58,155 nt of DNA from Dysgonamonadaceae bacterium (GTDB lineage: Bacteria > Bacteroidota > Bacteroidia > Bacteroidales > Azobacteroidaceae). Location: NCBI GenBank assembly GCA_031253625.1, contig JAIRVZ010000096.1, forward strand, positions 1 through 58,155, in the 5' to 3' direction. Below, in pieces: positions 37,806 through 47,467 of this stretch. The position numbers and the translations under genes were made by a program. The notes beneath the pieces were generated by a model that had not been told where the DNA came from, ran no database searches, and was given only the letters and a program-made list of their open reading frames with translations. Numbering within the stretch: position 1 is the first letter of the stretch; each line of letters opens with the position of its first letter.

Positions 37806-38813
37806 TTATTTATAAATCAACAATTTAATTGTATTAAAAACTACGTTTGGCTTATACCATTCCAAACGTGCTGTAAAGATGGATAAAATTTTCCGAGTGG
37901 CAATACAACACACAATCCACCTGCTCCACAAGAATGCATCAAAGTCGTTTTGGTTGTATTTCTTTATTTTTTTATTTTGATGCGACAAAAATTCGAACCA
38001 CTTTTTTTCTGCCAATAAATCGGTATTTGAAATACGTTTTTTTTCACCCAAGTGATACAAGCGAAATGAAAACGAGTGTAGGTCAAGCTCTTCTTTCGAA
38101 ATTTCTCTACCAATAAAATTTTCGATATATGGTTTTAGCAATTCAAGTTTTTTCTCGATTTGAAATGTTTCGTTTTCGACTGAAATATTTGTACTGTGCC
38201 AGCGGTATTTGATTAAAAAATCGGGGATATTGGCAATTCTTAATCCGGCATTCATTATGCGCAACCATAATTCAAAGTCTTCGGTGTGCAATGCCTTGGG
38301 ATTATATTTGAATTGTTGTAAAATATCAGTTCTCAACATCGTACTCGGATGAACAATAGGGCAAGAAAACAAAAGAGAAATTTTCAAGAGTTTACTTTTA
38401 TCAATATATTTTATTCGCCCTGTTTTCTTTCCTTTTGAATCAATCAAATAAGCCCATGAGCCACATAAAGCGTAATCGGAATGTTTTTCCAAAAAATCAA
38501 TCTGTTTTTCAAAGCGATTTGGTAGACAAATATCATCTGCGTCCATTCGGGCAATATATTTTCCACGGGCTAAATCAATGCCTTTATTGAGTGTGGCAAT
38601 CAATTTCAGATTTGTTTCATTTTTTATATAGCGAATGCGTTTATCTTCAAAAGAAAGGATTATTTCTTCCGTCTTGTCTGTTGAACCATCATTGATAATA
38701 AGCAGTTCAAAATCGGTAAAAGTTTGATTAAGAACACTTTTAATTGCCTCTGAAATATATTCCTCGGCATTGTAGGCAGGCGCCAGAACAGTAATTACAG
38801 GAGGTATACACAT
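37806..38813 (-). CDS. GT2 family glycosyltransferase
   Basis: A roughly 335-residue GT-A transferase with V-L-A-P-A-Y-N-A-E-E at the start, metal-binding D-A-D-D in Y-I-A-R-M-D-A-D-D, and E-D-F-E-L-W near 195. The frame is open up to an ATG at 38849, but that start would overlap the upstream methyltransferase by 32 bases and add a non-conserved tail. The ATG at 38813 leaves 4 bases between the genes and places the domain at the N terminus. Confidence 0.88.
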   Translation of the reverse strand: MCIPPVITVLAPAYNAEEYISEAIKSVLNQTFTDFELLIINDGSTDKTEEIILSFEDKRIRYIKNETNLKLIATLNKGIDLARGKYIARMDADDICLPNRFEKQIDFLEKHSDYALCGSWAYLIDSKGKKTGRIKYIDKSKLLKISLLFSCPIVHPSTMLRTDILQQFKYNPKALHTEDFELWLRIMNAGLRIANIPDFLIKYRWHSTNISVENETFQIEKKLELLKPYIENFIGREISKEELDLHSFSFRLYHLGEKKRISNTDLLAEKKWFEFLSHQNKKIKKYNQNDFDAFLWSRWIVCCIATRKILSIFTARLEWYKPNVVFNTIKLLIYK

Positions 38814-38817
38814 AAAA

Positions 38818-39540
38818 TTATCTTTTTTTTGCAACACATAAATAACCAAAACATCGTAAATTATCAGAATTTTCAGAAATTTTCGAGTATCTCTTTAATC
38901 GCAACATCAACAATCCCATCAAAATTTTATCCCACAAATTTATTTTCTTATCCGTATATTTCTCAACCGCTACTTTTATCATACCTACTTCAAGTGCTGT
39001 GTTTTCAAACCAATTACCATACGGTAGCAACTGTTCTATGTCAAATTTTTCAGCAAGTACACTTTCGTAAAAATACTTATTAAAACCTGAGCAAAAATGA
39101 TAGGGAGATTGATGTGTAGAACTTGCAAAAGGAGCGGTCAATATCATTGTACCACCGTGTTTCAATACTCGGTCAAGTTCGTGAATAGCAGCAATAGGAT
39201 TTGGCAAATGCTCTAATACTTCAGTGCAAATAACAGCATCAAAGCTTTCTGCAACAACTGGAATATTTGTGATGTCAGAAACAATGTCTATCCGCGAATG
39301 GTCGCGCAGTTTACCTTGTTGTAAGGAACAAGTATCTCCAATGCCATCATATTGACAAAAATCTTGCGCAACATATTCCAAATGATTGCAATAAGGTTTT
39401 AATCGACATTCTCCTGCTCCGGCATCTAATAATTTATATCCGTTTGGCAAGCTCTTTAGTTGTCGAATAGTCCATTCATTTCTTTCATCAGTTTCTTTCC
39501 AAAATTGTAGAAACTGAAACTGTTTAATTGATAAGCTCAT
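38818..39540 (-). CDS. Class I SAM-dependent methyltransferase
   Basis: A 240-residue methyltransferase. Motif I L-L-D-A-G-A-G-E is at about 37-44. The motif II/post-I region has D-A-V-I-C-T-E-V-L-E-H-L-P-N-P near 105, and motif III is L-K-H-G-G-T-M-I-L-T-A-P. Related proteins methylate sugars or lipids in glycan loci. It lies 2 bases downstream of the pyruvyl transferase gene. Confidence 0.88.
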   Translation of the reverse strand: MSLSIKQFQFLQFWKETDERNEWTIRQLKSLPNGYKLLDAGAGECRLKPYCNHLEYVAQDFCQYDGIGDTCSLQQGKLRDHSRIDIVSDITNIPVVAESFDAVICTEVLEHLPNPIAAIHELDRVLKHGGTMILTAPFASSTHQSPYHFCSGFNKYFYESVLAEKFDIEQLLPYGNWFENTALEVGMIKVAVEKYTDKKINLWDKILMGLLMLRLKRYSKISENSDNLRCFGYLCVAKKR

Positions 39541-39542
39541 TT

Positions 39543-40658
39543 TTAAATATTTTCTTTTAAATATTTTTTTGCAAAAAGTCGTTTCTCCTCGATTTTTTTT
39601 GAAATCAGTGTATAATCCATTTCTGTAGAAATATTCAATATTGGAGAATTTAGTTTTACTGCTCGATTTTCGGTTCCTACTTCTTGCATCAGACTGTATA
39701 CTCGGTCGTCTAATGTTGTTTCATTGTCGATAAGGGAATAAAAAGGTTTCTCGAAATTCAATGCAAATGCCGTTCCATGAAACGATGAAGTTATAACCAA
39801 CGAAGCATTTTGAAACAAATACAAAAAATCGCAAGGGCCGATTCCATCGTGAAGATGAGTTACATCTTTAGTTCCCAATCGAGGTTGCTCAATAACACTG
39901 TATAAGAGCAAAACCAAATGTAAGCCGGTTTCCTCATATACTTTTCGCACAAAATCATTGGCATAAGGATATGGATTGTATACATAGTTTAGCATATAAA
40001 CCAATGCAAAAGGTTTGTCTATTTTCAATTTAGATTGCGATGCAAGTTTTTCCCATTCATTTTTATTCAGTAATAGCGTTGGGTCTATGCAAGTCGGAAC
40101 ATCTTTTTTTAGTAGATTTTTGATAATTTTTTGCGCATTTTTTTCGCGTACCGATATGGCTGAAAAATCCTTTAAGTCATTGACAGCTTGTTTCAAATAA
40201 TCATCGTCAGCTGCTATTTTACCAAAACTCGATGCGTAAGAGATTTTTTTAGTTCCTTTGGGAGCAAAAGAGAGGAAAAATGTCCTATCGCATTTCGTAT
40301 AACGTACATTCCAAACTTGGTCGCTACCCACAAGGTAAGTATTGTAAGCAGGAGGATTGGCTAAAATCTCCGCCGGACTATTGTAAGCATTCTTTGACAG
40401 TTTAAAATAATCTTTGTAGAAAGCATTGAACTGTTTTCCTTTCTTTTTGTGTGCAAAACCCGAGTATATTTCGAGTAAAAACGACTTCAATTTTGCCTTT
40501 ATTGATTTCTTTTGCCCATGATAACCGTTAGGATAGATATAATCAATGATTTCGCACTGAACACCAAGCTTTTCCAACACATATTGTGTTGCGTACGCTT
40601 GCAATGCAGAACCATAATTTTTATGCTTGTGCATGGTTAATATGCCTACTTTTTTCAT
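39543..40658 (-). CDS. Polysaccharide pyruvyl transferase family protein, second copy
   Basis: A 371-residue member with the N-terminal T-M-H-K-H-K-N-Y-G-S-A-L-Q-A-Y-A motif and the C-terminal I-T-S-S-F-H-G-T-A-F-A-L-N-F motif that marks the family. It is only distantly similar to the copy at 23987. It belongs to the second glycan cluster, between a GT2 and a methyltransferase. Confidence 0.88.
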   Translation of the reverse strand: MKKVGILTMHKHKNYGSALQAYATQYVLEKLGVQCEIIDYIYPNGYHGQKKSIKAKLKSFLLEIYSGFAHKKKGKQFNAFYKDYFKLSKNAYNSPAEILANPPAYNTYLVGSDQVWNVRYTKCDRTFFLSFAPKGTKKISYASSFGKIAADDDYLKQAVNDLKDFSAISVREKNAQKIIKNLLKKDVPTCIDPTLLLNKNEWEKLASQSKLKIDKPFALVYMLNYVYNPYPYANDFVRKVYEETGLHLVLLLYSVIEQPRLGTKDVTHLHDGIGPCDFLYLFQNASLVITSSFHGTAFALNFEKPFYSLIDNETTLDDRVYSLMQEVGTENRAVKLNSPILNISTEMDYTLISKKIEEKRLFAKKYLKENI

Positions 40659-40671
40659 CGTTTTTCAAGAT

Positions 40672-41667
40672 TTATGAGGATAGTTTTTTTCTTCTATAAA
40701 CTACTAATTTTGGATAAATTACCAAAAGGATCGCGCGCAATTTTTCCCTAAATTTGATGGGAATAAATAATGAGAGATATGCTTTGGTTTTTATTGTGTG
40801 TAAATATTTTTTATGTATTTCCGGATATTTTTTATCAGATGAGGCAACAATCATCCAATGCCACATATCGTATGTAGTACGCCAACGAGCATATTCCCAC
40901 GCGGTGTTGAGCCTCTTTGTTTTAATGACAAAGTCTTTCTTTATATTATCTATTGCATATAATGCCATATTACATTTGTCGATAGAAAATTTTGTCATAG
41001 CACTATCGGAATTATCCTTGCGATAAAAATAAACTTTTTTATGCCCAAAAACAACTTTATTAGCACGCTGAAATGCTGCGGTATTAAAATTAAACCCTTC
41101 TCCAATATATATTTCCGGAATAAATCGTATCTTATTGGCATTGAGGAAATCGCGCCTAAACATTTTGCAATATACTCCTATGGGCACTTTGCAATATAAA
41201 ATTTCGGCAGTGGCTTCTTCGGGCGAATATATTTCGATTTTGTCTTCTTTTGTTTGATTTTTAGCGACATAAGTCATATACATTTCCGTAGTCAGAGAAA
41301 TATCCGCATCGGCTTGAACAGCAATATTTAACAGGTATTCTACATAGTCAATCTCCAAATAATCATCAGCGTCCGAAAAGCATATATAATCTCCCGTAGA
41401 TGCGTCTATTCCGGAATTTCTTGTTGTACTTACTCCGGAATTTTGTTGATGTATAACTTTTATTCTGTCATCTTTTTGAGCATATTCATCTGCAATTTTT
41501 CCGGAATTGTCGGAAGAACCATCATTAACTAAAATAATTTCAATATTATTATGGGTTTGATTAATGATAGAATCAATACACTCAAGCAAGTGCTTTTCTC
41601 CATTGTATATGGGTACAATCACAGAAACTAAAAATTCATTCAATTGTTTTTTCATGGTTTTTATCAA
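40672..41667 (-). CDS. GT2 family glycosyltransferase
   Basis: A 331-residue GT-A transferase with V-S-V-I-V-P-I-Y-N-G-E, N-D-G-S-S-D-N-S-G near 50 and D-A-D-D in Y-I-C-F-S-D-A-D-D near 98. A later ATG (M5) is an equally good start. It lies 9 bases downstream of the flippase gene. Confidence 0.9.
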   Translation of the reverse strand: MIKTMKKQLNEFLVSVIVPIYNGEKHLLECIDSIINQTHNNIEIILVNDGSSDNSGKIADEYAQKDDRIKVIHQQNSGVSTTRNSGIDASTGDYICFSDADDYLEIDYVEYLLNIAVQADADISLTTEMYMTYVAKNQTKEDKIEIYSPEEATAEILYCKVPIGVYCKMFRRDFLNANKIRFIPEIYIGEGFNFNTAAFQRANKVVFGHKKVYFYRKDNSDSAMTKFSIDKCNMALYAIDNIKKDFVIKTKRLNTAWEYARWRTTYDMWHWMIVASSDKKYPEIHKKYLHTIKTKAYLSLFIPIKFREKLRAILLVIYPKLVVYRRKKLSS

Positions 41668-41676
41668 TATTTTTAT

Positions 41677-43131
41677 TTAAGCTGCATTTAATTTTCTTGT
41701 TTTTATGATTTGTATTATTTCTTTTATAAGTACAGAGCCGGATAACCATGCTATAAACAAGTAAGTTGCGACAATTATAAATACTTGAGAAAATAACAAA
41801 ACCCATTGATTTTCAATAATAAAAACTAATAAATACCCCAATCCTACGGCTATAATTGCAATTACAAAGTAGGGGAAAATATCCTTTATAAGTTCCGTAT
41901 ACTTGTATTCAATCAGTTTCCGACAAACAGCGAATTGCAGGATGAAAGTAACAAAAAAAACAAATGATAATCCGCCAATCATGTATAGATAATTCGCTCT
42001 CATTAAAACACATAGGGTAATTATCGTCAAAATTAATATGTTCTTGATAATTTCAAATCTCAAGATTAGATTTGACATCCCTTTCACTTTGAATACATGT
42101 CCCATCACCAAACTCAGAGCGTAAAAGACACCACCTAAGCAGAGGATTTGCAAAATGGGTGCCGAACCCATCCATTTTTCACCTAATAGGCAAATAATAA
42201 AAGGTTTAGCAACCAATGCCAATAACAGAAATGATGGGAAAGTAATGAAGACTATTATACGAATTATTTTTCGGGTTATTTTTTTCAATCTGCTTTCACC
42301 TTCCACAAGCACAGGATATGTAACATTACTTATGCTACCTATCAAAACTTCGGAAGCCGAATTGAACCACCGATTGGCTTGCGTATAGTATCCAGTTTGT
42401 GAAATTGAATAATATTTTCCGACGATGCTCGGAATAATATTGTTTGTTATGGCATTCAAGATGCTACTCATCAGTATTTTTGAACTGAATGCAAACAATT
42501 CGAAAAGAGAGGCTTTGCTGAAAATAAGATTAGGTTTCCATTTGTTGAAAATCCACAGAAAAAGGGTTTTGAATCCGGAAGTCGCTACAAACAGCGTAGC
42601 AACAGCCCACGGTCCATATCCCGAATATGCTAAAAACAAAGCTAATCCGTAGGACAAAATCGTAGAAAAAAGATTGACTTTTGCCAGCGATTTATAATCA
42701 ATTTTTTTTACAATTTGAGCATACTGAACCATTCCCAAAGCATTAAATACAAATGATAAGAAAATAAATCGAGAAAGGTTTTTCAAGACAGGCTCTTCAT
42801 AAAAAGAAGAAAGAAATGATGCAGAAAAAAACAGAACGACATACAATACGACTGCAACAAAGATATTGGTGTAAAAAACAGTATTATAATCGGATTCATT
42901 TGCATTTTTTTTTCTGATTAAAGCAGATGTGAATCCTCCTTCTTGTAGTGCATTGGCCATGTATGTAAAAATAGAAAGCGTACCAATTAGTCCATAATCG
43001 TAGTCAAACAGTCTGCGAGCAAGAAGAATTCCACAGACAATAATAATGACCTGCTGAAGTGTTTTATCAAAACTACTCCATGCAAATCCTTTCAATGCTT
43101 TTTCTTTCAGGGATTTTTCGCTCATTATCAT
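41677..43131 (-). CDS. WzxC-type lipopolysaccharide/exopolysaccharide flippase, second copy
   Basis: A 484-residue MOP-superfamily flippase with 12-14 hydrophobic segments. The N-terminal L-K-G-F-A-W-S-S-F-D-K and F-G-G-F-T-S-A-L-I-R-like region (E-G-G-F-T-S-A-L-I-R-K) is typical of WzxC/MviN-like lipid flippases. It belongs to a different subgroup from the copy at 26749, which suggests a second glycan. It is the first gene of the second glycan operon. Confidence 0.9.
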   Translation of the reverse strand: MIMSEKSLKEKALKGFAWSSFDKTLQQVIIIVCGILLARRLFDYDYGLIGTLSIFTYMANALQEGGFTSALIRKKNANESDYNTVFYTNIFVAVVLYVVLFFSASFLSSFYEEPVLKNLSRFIFLSFVFNALGMVQYAQIVKKIDYKSLAKVNLFSTILSYGLALFLAYSGYGPWAVATLFVATSGFKTLFLWIFNKWKPNLIFSKASLFELFAFSSKILMSSILNAITNNIIPSIVGKYYSISQTGYYTQANRWFNSASEVLIGSISNVTYPVLVEGESRLKKITRKIIRIIVFITFPSFLLLALVAKPFIICLLGEKWMGSAPILQILCLGGVFYALSLVMGHVFKVKGMSNLILRFEIIKNILILTIITLCVLMRANYLYMIGGLSFVFFVTFILQFAVCRKLIEYKYTELIKDIFPYFVIAIIAVGLGYLLVFIIENQWVLLFSQVFIIVATYLFIAWLSGSVLIKEIIQIIKTRKLNAA

Positions 43132-43148
43132 TTATATTCTTTTATCAA

Positions 43149-44285
43149 CTAATACTCTCTCTCCAACCACCGCGACAAAAACACATCGTATACCTGATAG
43201 ATTGTTTCGGTTTTTGTAACCGTTTCGAGCACAAGTTCCTTATCTATCAATGCTTTAGTAATTCTTCGCACATCAGCAGGCGAACCAATATTGTATTTTC
43301 CAACAAATTTTTTGGAAGTGATTTGCGTAACCTCATCTTCTTTGGCTATTGCTATCAAAACTTCCCATTGTGCCGGTGTGAGCAATTTTCTATATTGAAA
43401 AAATGCCGCCTCATTATTCTTCAAAAGTTCTGCGCAAGATTTTTTAATCACTTCCAAATCAACTTTTTTATTCACTCGCGAGAATGCCATATTGCAAACG
43501 CTTTGTGTGTAAAAAGTATATGTTTTTGTCCATTCCAAAATAAAATCAAGAGCATCTTGTTCAATTTCTACGTTGTTTTTCCTGAAAATTTTTGTAATAA
43601 AATCAGCGTAAATTTTCTTGTCGATTTTATCCAGCACAAGATATTGGGTAGAGGCGAAAAAAGGTCGTTTGGCAGACGAAAACATTTCGGTCATCATATC
43701 TTTCCGACTGCCGCAAAAAACAAATTGCACATTTCTAAGTCGCTGAATGTAAGTACGCAATAGTGCCTCGATGTTTTTTTCGGGGAAATAAGCTATTTGC
43801 TGAAATTCATCGATGGCAAGCACAATTTTTGTTTCTTGCGAGTCGAGGAAAGTGAGCAAACCCTGTAATGTTTGTTGTTTTTCTCCTTCTGTTTGGTAAA
43901 CAATTTGCAGCTGTGGCTCACCCGAAATATTGTCATACGAAATGAGTGGACGCAAGCCTTTGATGATGTTAAAAAACTTTTGTCCTATGGTCGTTGTTTC
44001 GGGAAACTGTTTCAAAATGGCCTCCGAAAGCAGTTTGATAAAATCCGATAACGAACGGGCAGCATAAATATCAATATAAATCGACTTGAAATTTTTGTCT
44101 TTTTTCAAAAAATCGAAAAAACGAAATATCAAGCCTGTTTTGCCCATTCTGCGTGGTGAAATTAAGGTTGTATCAATACCGTTTTTTGCATTTTGATACA
44201 ACTTTTCCACTTCGCTCTCACGATCACAGAATAACTCTGCCGACTCGTAACTCTTTATCAGAAACGGATTGTATTTTCCTTCCAT
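43149..44285 (-). CDS. Archaeal-type ATPase with C-terminal winged helix
   Basis: A 378-residue P-loop ATPase of the ATPase_2/AAA type common in Bacteroidota and archaea. Walker A is P-R-R-M-G-K-T-G at about 44-51 and Walker B is I-V-L-A-I-D-E-F-Q-Q near 158-167. The F-V-F-C-G-S-R sensor strand is near 190. The last 80 residues (L-T-P-A-Q-W-E-V-L-I-A-I-A onward) look like a winged-helix domain. Its function is unknown; such proteins are often mobile. The promoter region carries three tandem repeats. Confidence 0.85.
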   Translation of the reverse strand: MEGKYNPFLIKSYESAELFCDRESEVEKLYQNAKNGIDTTLISPRRMGKTGLIFRFFDFLKKDKNFKSIYIDIYAARSLSDFIKLLSEAILKQFPETTTIGQKFFNIIKGLRPLISYDNISGEPQLQIVYQTEGEKQQTLQGLLTFLDSQETKIVLAIDEFQQIAYFPEKNIEALLRTYIQRLRNVQFVFCGSRKDMMTEMFSSAKRPFFASTQYLVLDKIDKKIYADFITKIFRKNNVEIEQDALDFILEWTKTYTFYTQSVCNMAFSRVNKKVDLEVIKKSCAELLKNNEAAFFQYRKLLTPAQWEVLIAIAKEDEVTQITSKKFVGKYNIGSPADVRRITKALIDKELVLETVTKTETIYQVYDVFLSRWLEREY

Positions 44286-44304
44286 TTTTTATGCCAATTT
44301 TTCG

Positions 44305-44312
44305 CAAAGATA
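44305..44312 (-). promoter_or_regulatory. -7 element of the archaeal-type ATPase gene
   Basis: Minus-strand TATCTTTG matches TAnnTTTG, 19 bases before the ATG at 44285. The expected -33 position falls within the tandem repeats that begin at 44328. Confidence 0.5.
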
Positions 44313-44327
44313 ATACTTTTTTTGATA

Positions 44328-44369
44328 TTATCTATTTTAGATTATCTATTTTAGATTATCTATTTTAGA
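44328..44369. repeat. Three perfect tandem copies of a 14-bp unit
   Basis: The unit TTATCTATTTTAGA occurs at 44328-44341, 44342-44355 and 44356-44369. With the next bases, a copy also forms the palindrome TTATCTA-TTT-TAGATAA. They lie just upstream of the ATPase -7 element, where a repressor or activator would bind. Confidence 0.85.
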
Positions 44370-44417
44370 TAATGTTTTTTGTTGGCAAATTTTTCCGGAT
44401 TTTCAGTTCGCACAAAT

Positions 44418-44449
44418 AAAAAAACCGGCTGTTTCCAACCGGTTTTTTT
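44418..44449. terminator. Bidirectional rho-independent terminator of pckG
   Basis: A perfect 11-bp stem AAAAAAACCGG/CCGGTTTTTTT (44418-44428 with 44439-44449) with a 10-base loop. It lies 36 bases beyond the pckG stop and has T runs on both strands. Confidence 0.88.
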
Positions 44450-44484
44450 CTGTATATTCTTGAGATTCCTCTCTGCGTTCGGAA

Positions 44485-46275
44485 CTACATTCCAAGACGA
44501 GATTTCAAACCGTCAAGTTCTGCTCTCAGCTCTTTTGGTAAATGAGAACCAAACATTGCATATTGTTCTTCAATCAAAGCAACTTCATCTTTCCATTCGT
44601 CTGTGCTGAATGCAAGAGCGTTTGCCATTTCCTCTGCCGTAATATTCAATCCTTCTACATTGATTGCTCCAGCAGCAGGAACTTTACCGATTGCAGTATC
44701 AACTGTTGCCCCTTCACCGTTGCAACGGTTGAAGATGTAAGCTAATACGCGGCTATTTTCGCCATATCCCGGCCACAACCATTTTCCGTCTTTTTTGCGG
44801 AACCAGTTTACAAAAAAGAATTTAGGCAATTTATCGGCAGATGATTTTTTGCCCATATCGATCCAGTGACCAAAATAATCGCCCATGTTGTATCCGCAGA
44901 ACGGCAACATTGCGAATGGGTCGCGACGAACACCAGCTTTTAAGCCGATAGCAGCAGCCGTAACTTCCGAACCTACGATAGATCCCATGAATACACCATG
45001 GTTCCAGCTTGCAGCTTCATGGCACAAAGGCACAGTAGAAGGACGACGACCTCCGAACAAGATAGCCGAAATAGGAACACCTGCAGGATTTTCCCATTGA
45101 GAATCAATACAAGGACATTGTGATGCAGGAGCAGTGAAACGAGCATTAGCATGTGCGCAAGGTTCACCTGATGCAGGATCGTAAACATTTCCTTTCCAGT
45201 CAATTGTGCCTGCAGGACAGTCATAACCGATACCTTCCCACCACACGTCTCCGTCGGGTGTCAAACCTACGTTTGTGAAGATTGTATTTGCATCTGCCGA
45301 ATGCATAGCATTTGGATTTGTTTCTAAAGAAGTCATCGGAGCAACACCGAAGAAACCTGCTTCAGGGTTGATAGCGTACAAACGACCGTCAGCACCATAT
45401 TTCATCCAAGCGATGTCATCACCTACTGTTTCAACTTTCCATCCCGGAATAGTAGGAACAAGCATTGCTAAGTTTGTTTTTCCACAAGCCGATGGGAATG
45501 CAGCAGCGATATATTTCTTTTCTCCTTTCGGATTGGTGATACCTAAAATCAACATGTGCTCTGCCAACCAACCTTGGTCTTTACCCATTTTAGATGCGAT
45601 ACGAAGAGCCAAACATTTTTTGCCCAACAGCGCATTTCCACCGTAACCCGAACCATACGACCAAATTTCGTAAGTTTCCGGGAAGTGAACGATATATTTT
45701 TCTTCGATTGGAGCGCAAGGCCAAGTTTTATCAACTTCACCTGCTGCCAATGGTTTTCCTACCGAGTGAACACATGGAACAAAGAATCCGTTTTCTCCCA
45801 AAGCATCCAAAACCGGTTTGCCGATACGAGCCATAATGCGCATATTGACAACAACATAAGCCGAGTCGGTAATTTCAACTCCAATGTGTGCAATATTTGA
45901 GCCGATAGGTCCCATAGAGAATGGAATCACATACATTGTACGACCTTTCATACAGCCTTTATATTTTGCCAACATGGTAGCACGCATTTTTTCAGGATCT
46001 TCCCAGTTGTTTGTCGGGCCTGCCTCTTCTTGCGTTTTAGAGCAAATGAAGGTGCGGTTTTCTACGCGAGCCACGTCACTTGGGTCTGAACGGAAATAGT
46101 AAGAACCCGGACGTTTTTTCTCGTTTAATTTAACGGCAAGACCAGCGTTTACATAACCATCCAACAGGCGTTGGTTTTCTTCTTCAGAACCATCACACCA
46201 TACTACATTGTCGGGCTGCATAACTTCTGCCCACTGGTTTACCCAGTTAATCAATTTTTGATTTTTAGTCATCAT
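44485..46275 (-). CDS. pckG: Phosphoenolpyruvate carboxykinase (GTP)
   Basis: A 596-residue GTP-type PEPCK that interconverts oxaloacetate and PEP. The P-loop F-P-S-A-C-G-K-T-N is at 260-268, the metal-binding G-D-D-I-A-W-M near 290, and the N-A-R-F-T-A-P substrate loop near 380. Length is normal for the GTP family. Many Bacteroidota carry the ATP type, so the GTP type is a useful marker here. It is transcribed alone, with a promoter 103 bases upstream and a strong terminator. Confidence 0.95.
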   Translation of the reverse strand: MMTKNQKLINWVNQWAEVMQPDNVVWCDGSEEENQRLLDGYVNAGLAVKLNEKKRPGSYYFRSDPSDVARVENRTFICSKTQEEAGPTNNWEDPEKMRATMLAKYKGCMKGRTMYVIPFSMGPIGSNIAHIGVEITDSAYVVVNMRIMARIGKPVLDALGENGFFVPCVHSVGKPLAAGEVDKTWPCAPIEEKYIVHFPETYEIWSYGSGYGGNALLGKKCLALRIASKMGKDQGWLAEHMLILGITNPKGEKKYIAAAFPSACGKTNLAMLVPTIPGWKVETVGDDIAWMKYGADGRLYAINPEAGFFGVAPMTSLETNPNAMHSADANTIFTNVGLTPDGDVWWEGIGYDCPAGTIDWKGNVYDPASGEPCAHANARFTAPASQCPCIDSQWENPAGVPISAILFGGRRPSTVPLCHEAASWNHGVFMGSIVGSEVTAAAIGLKAGVRRDPFAMLPFCGYNMGDYFGHWIDMGKKSSADKLPKFFFVNWFRKKDGKWLWPGYGENSRVLAYIFNRCNGEGATVDTAIGKVPAAGAINVEGLNITAEEMANALAFSTDEWKDEVALIEEQYAMFGSHLPKELRAELDGLKSRLGM

Positions 46276-46338
46276 GAAAAATTGTTTTTAATTATTTGAT
46301 TAATTTATCTATAACCGATGTAAGTGATTGAAACATAA

Positions 46339-46362
46339 GGGCTATTTCAAAGAAATGCCCTA
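46339..46362 (-). promoter_or_regulatory. Leader hairpin of pckG
   Basis: On the minus strand GGGCATTTC pairs with GAAAT-A-GCCC (one bulge) within the roughly 90-base untranslated leader of pckG. It may affect mRNA stability or be a regulatory fold, but it matches no riboswitch that I know. Confidence 0.35.
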
Positions 46363-46377
46363 CCTATTAAAACAGCG

Positions 46378-46385
46378 CAAAGGTA
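46378..46385 (-). promoter_or_regulatory. -7 element of pckG
   Basis: Minus-strand TACCTTTG. The nearest TTTG upstream is 25 bases away, longer than the consensus spacing. The gap 46276-46537 holds this element, the leader hairpin and no gene. Confidence 0.5.
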
Positions 46386-46537
46386 GTAATTTTATTTTGA
46401 ATAATATATACAAAAATAATAATTTTTATATAAAAAAAGAGGCTAAGCATTAATTAATGTTATAATATTTGACATTATGATTTCTTTTTGTTTCATTTTT
46501 AATGAATTACCTTTACATTTTGATTAGACGTTTCTTT

Positions 46538-47458
46538 TTACTTATTCACTCTGAATTTTTCGTTTCCGTTTTTTAAGAAATCGACAATTTGGTGTGCGGC
46601 TGCAATTCCGGCATTAATATTGGCCTCTGCCGTTTGAGCTCCCATTTTTTGAGGAGTAGAAAAATACCTTTTAGCATACGATTCCTTCAATTTCTCGTGA
46701 TTACCGGGCATGACATCTGTTACATATTTGAAATCGAGTCGTTCTTCCATCGTCTTTTCCAAATCGGTTTCATTGATAACTTCCTTGCGAGCAGTATTGA
46801 TTAACATCGCACCTTTAGGCATTTTACTTAATAAAGCATGATTAATGGACTGTTTTGTTTCAGCAGTTGCAGGAATGTGTAACGACACAAACTGACAGTT
46901 TTTGTATAACTCTTCGGCCGAATTTAATGCCTTAACACCGTCCTTTTCAATTACATCGGTTGGGCAAAAAGCGTCGTAAGCATACACTTCCATTCCAAAA
47001 CCTTTGGCTATGCGAGCAACATTGCGTCCGACATTTCCATAAGCATGAATTCCTAATTTTTTACCTAACAATTCTGTTCCTGAAGAGCCATCATAAAAAT
47101 TGCGAACTCCGGCAACCATCATTCCGAATGCTAATTCTGCAACGGCATTGGCATTTTGTCCGGGAGTATTCATCACACACACATTGTGAGCAGTAGCCGA
47201 ATCCAAATCCACGTTGTCGTATCCGGCACCGGCACGAACCACTATTTTCAGATTTTTGGCAGCATCCAATACTTCCGCATCTATAATGTCACTCCGAATA
47301 ATGATAGCGTTTGCATCTTTTACAGCATCCAACAATTGGGATTTTTCTGTATATTTTTCCAACAATGCCAGTTCAAATCCGGCTTTTTCAACTGCTTCTC
47401 TGATACCTTCAACAGCTTCTTTTGCAAAGGGTTTGTCTGTAGCTACTAATACTTTCAT
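46538..47458 (-). CDS. serA: D-3-phosphoglycerate dehydrogenase-like D-2-hydroxyacid dehydrogenase
   Basis: A 306-residue NAD-dependent dehydrogenase. The family features are present: V-R-A-G-A-G-Y-D-N-V-D near 75, the NAD motif Y-G-N-V-G-R-N near 142, the catalytic arginine in N-T-A-R-K near 220, and the His in P-G-N-H-E near 253. It lacks the C-terminal ACT regulatory domain of E. coli SerA, so it should not be serine-inhibited through that domain. The oxidation of 3-phosphoglycerate is the likeliest role but other hydroxyacids are possible. Confidence 0.82.
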   Translation of the reverse strand: MKVLVATDKPFAKEAVEGIREAVEKAGFELALLEKYTEKSQLLDAVKDANAIIIRSDIIDAEVLDAAKNLKIVVRAGAGYDNVDLDSATAHNVCVMNTPGQNANAVAELAFGMMVAGVRNFYDGSSGTELLGKKLGIHAYGNVGRNVARIAKGFGMEVYAYDAFCPTDVIEKDGVKALNSAEELYKNCQFVSLHIPATAETKQSINHALLSKMPKGAMLINTARKEVINETDLEKTMEERLDFKYVTDVMPGNHEKLKESYAKRYFSTPQKMGAQTAEANINAGIAAAHQIVDFLKNGNEKFRVNK

Positions 47459-47467
47459 TGTTTTTTT

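Noticed and set aside
38814..38849. Longer start of the GT2 gene ending at 37806
   Set aside because: It would overlap the methyltransferase by 32 bases and add residues outside the GT2 domain.
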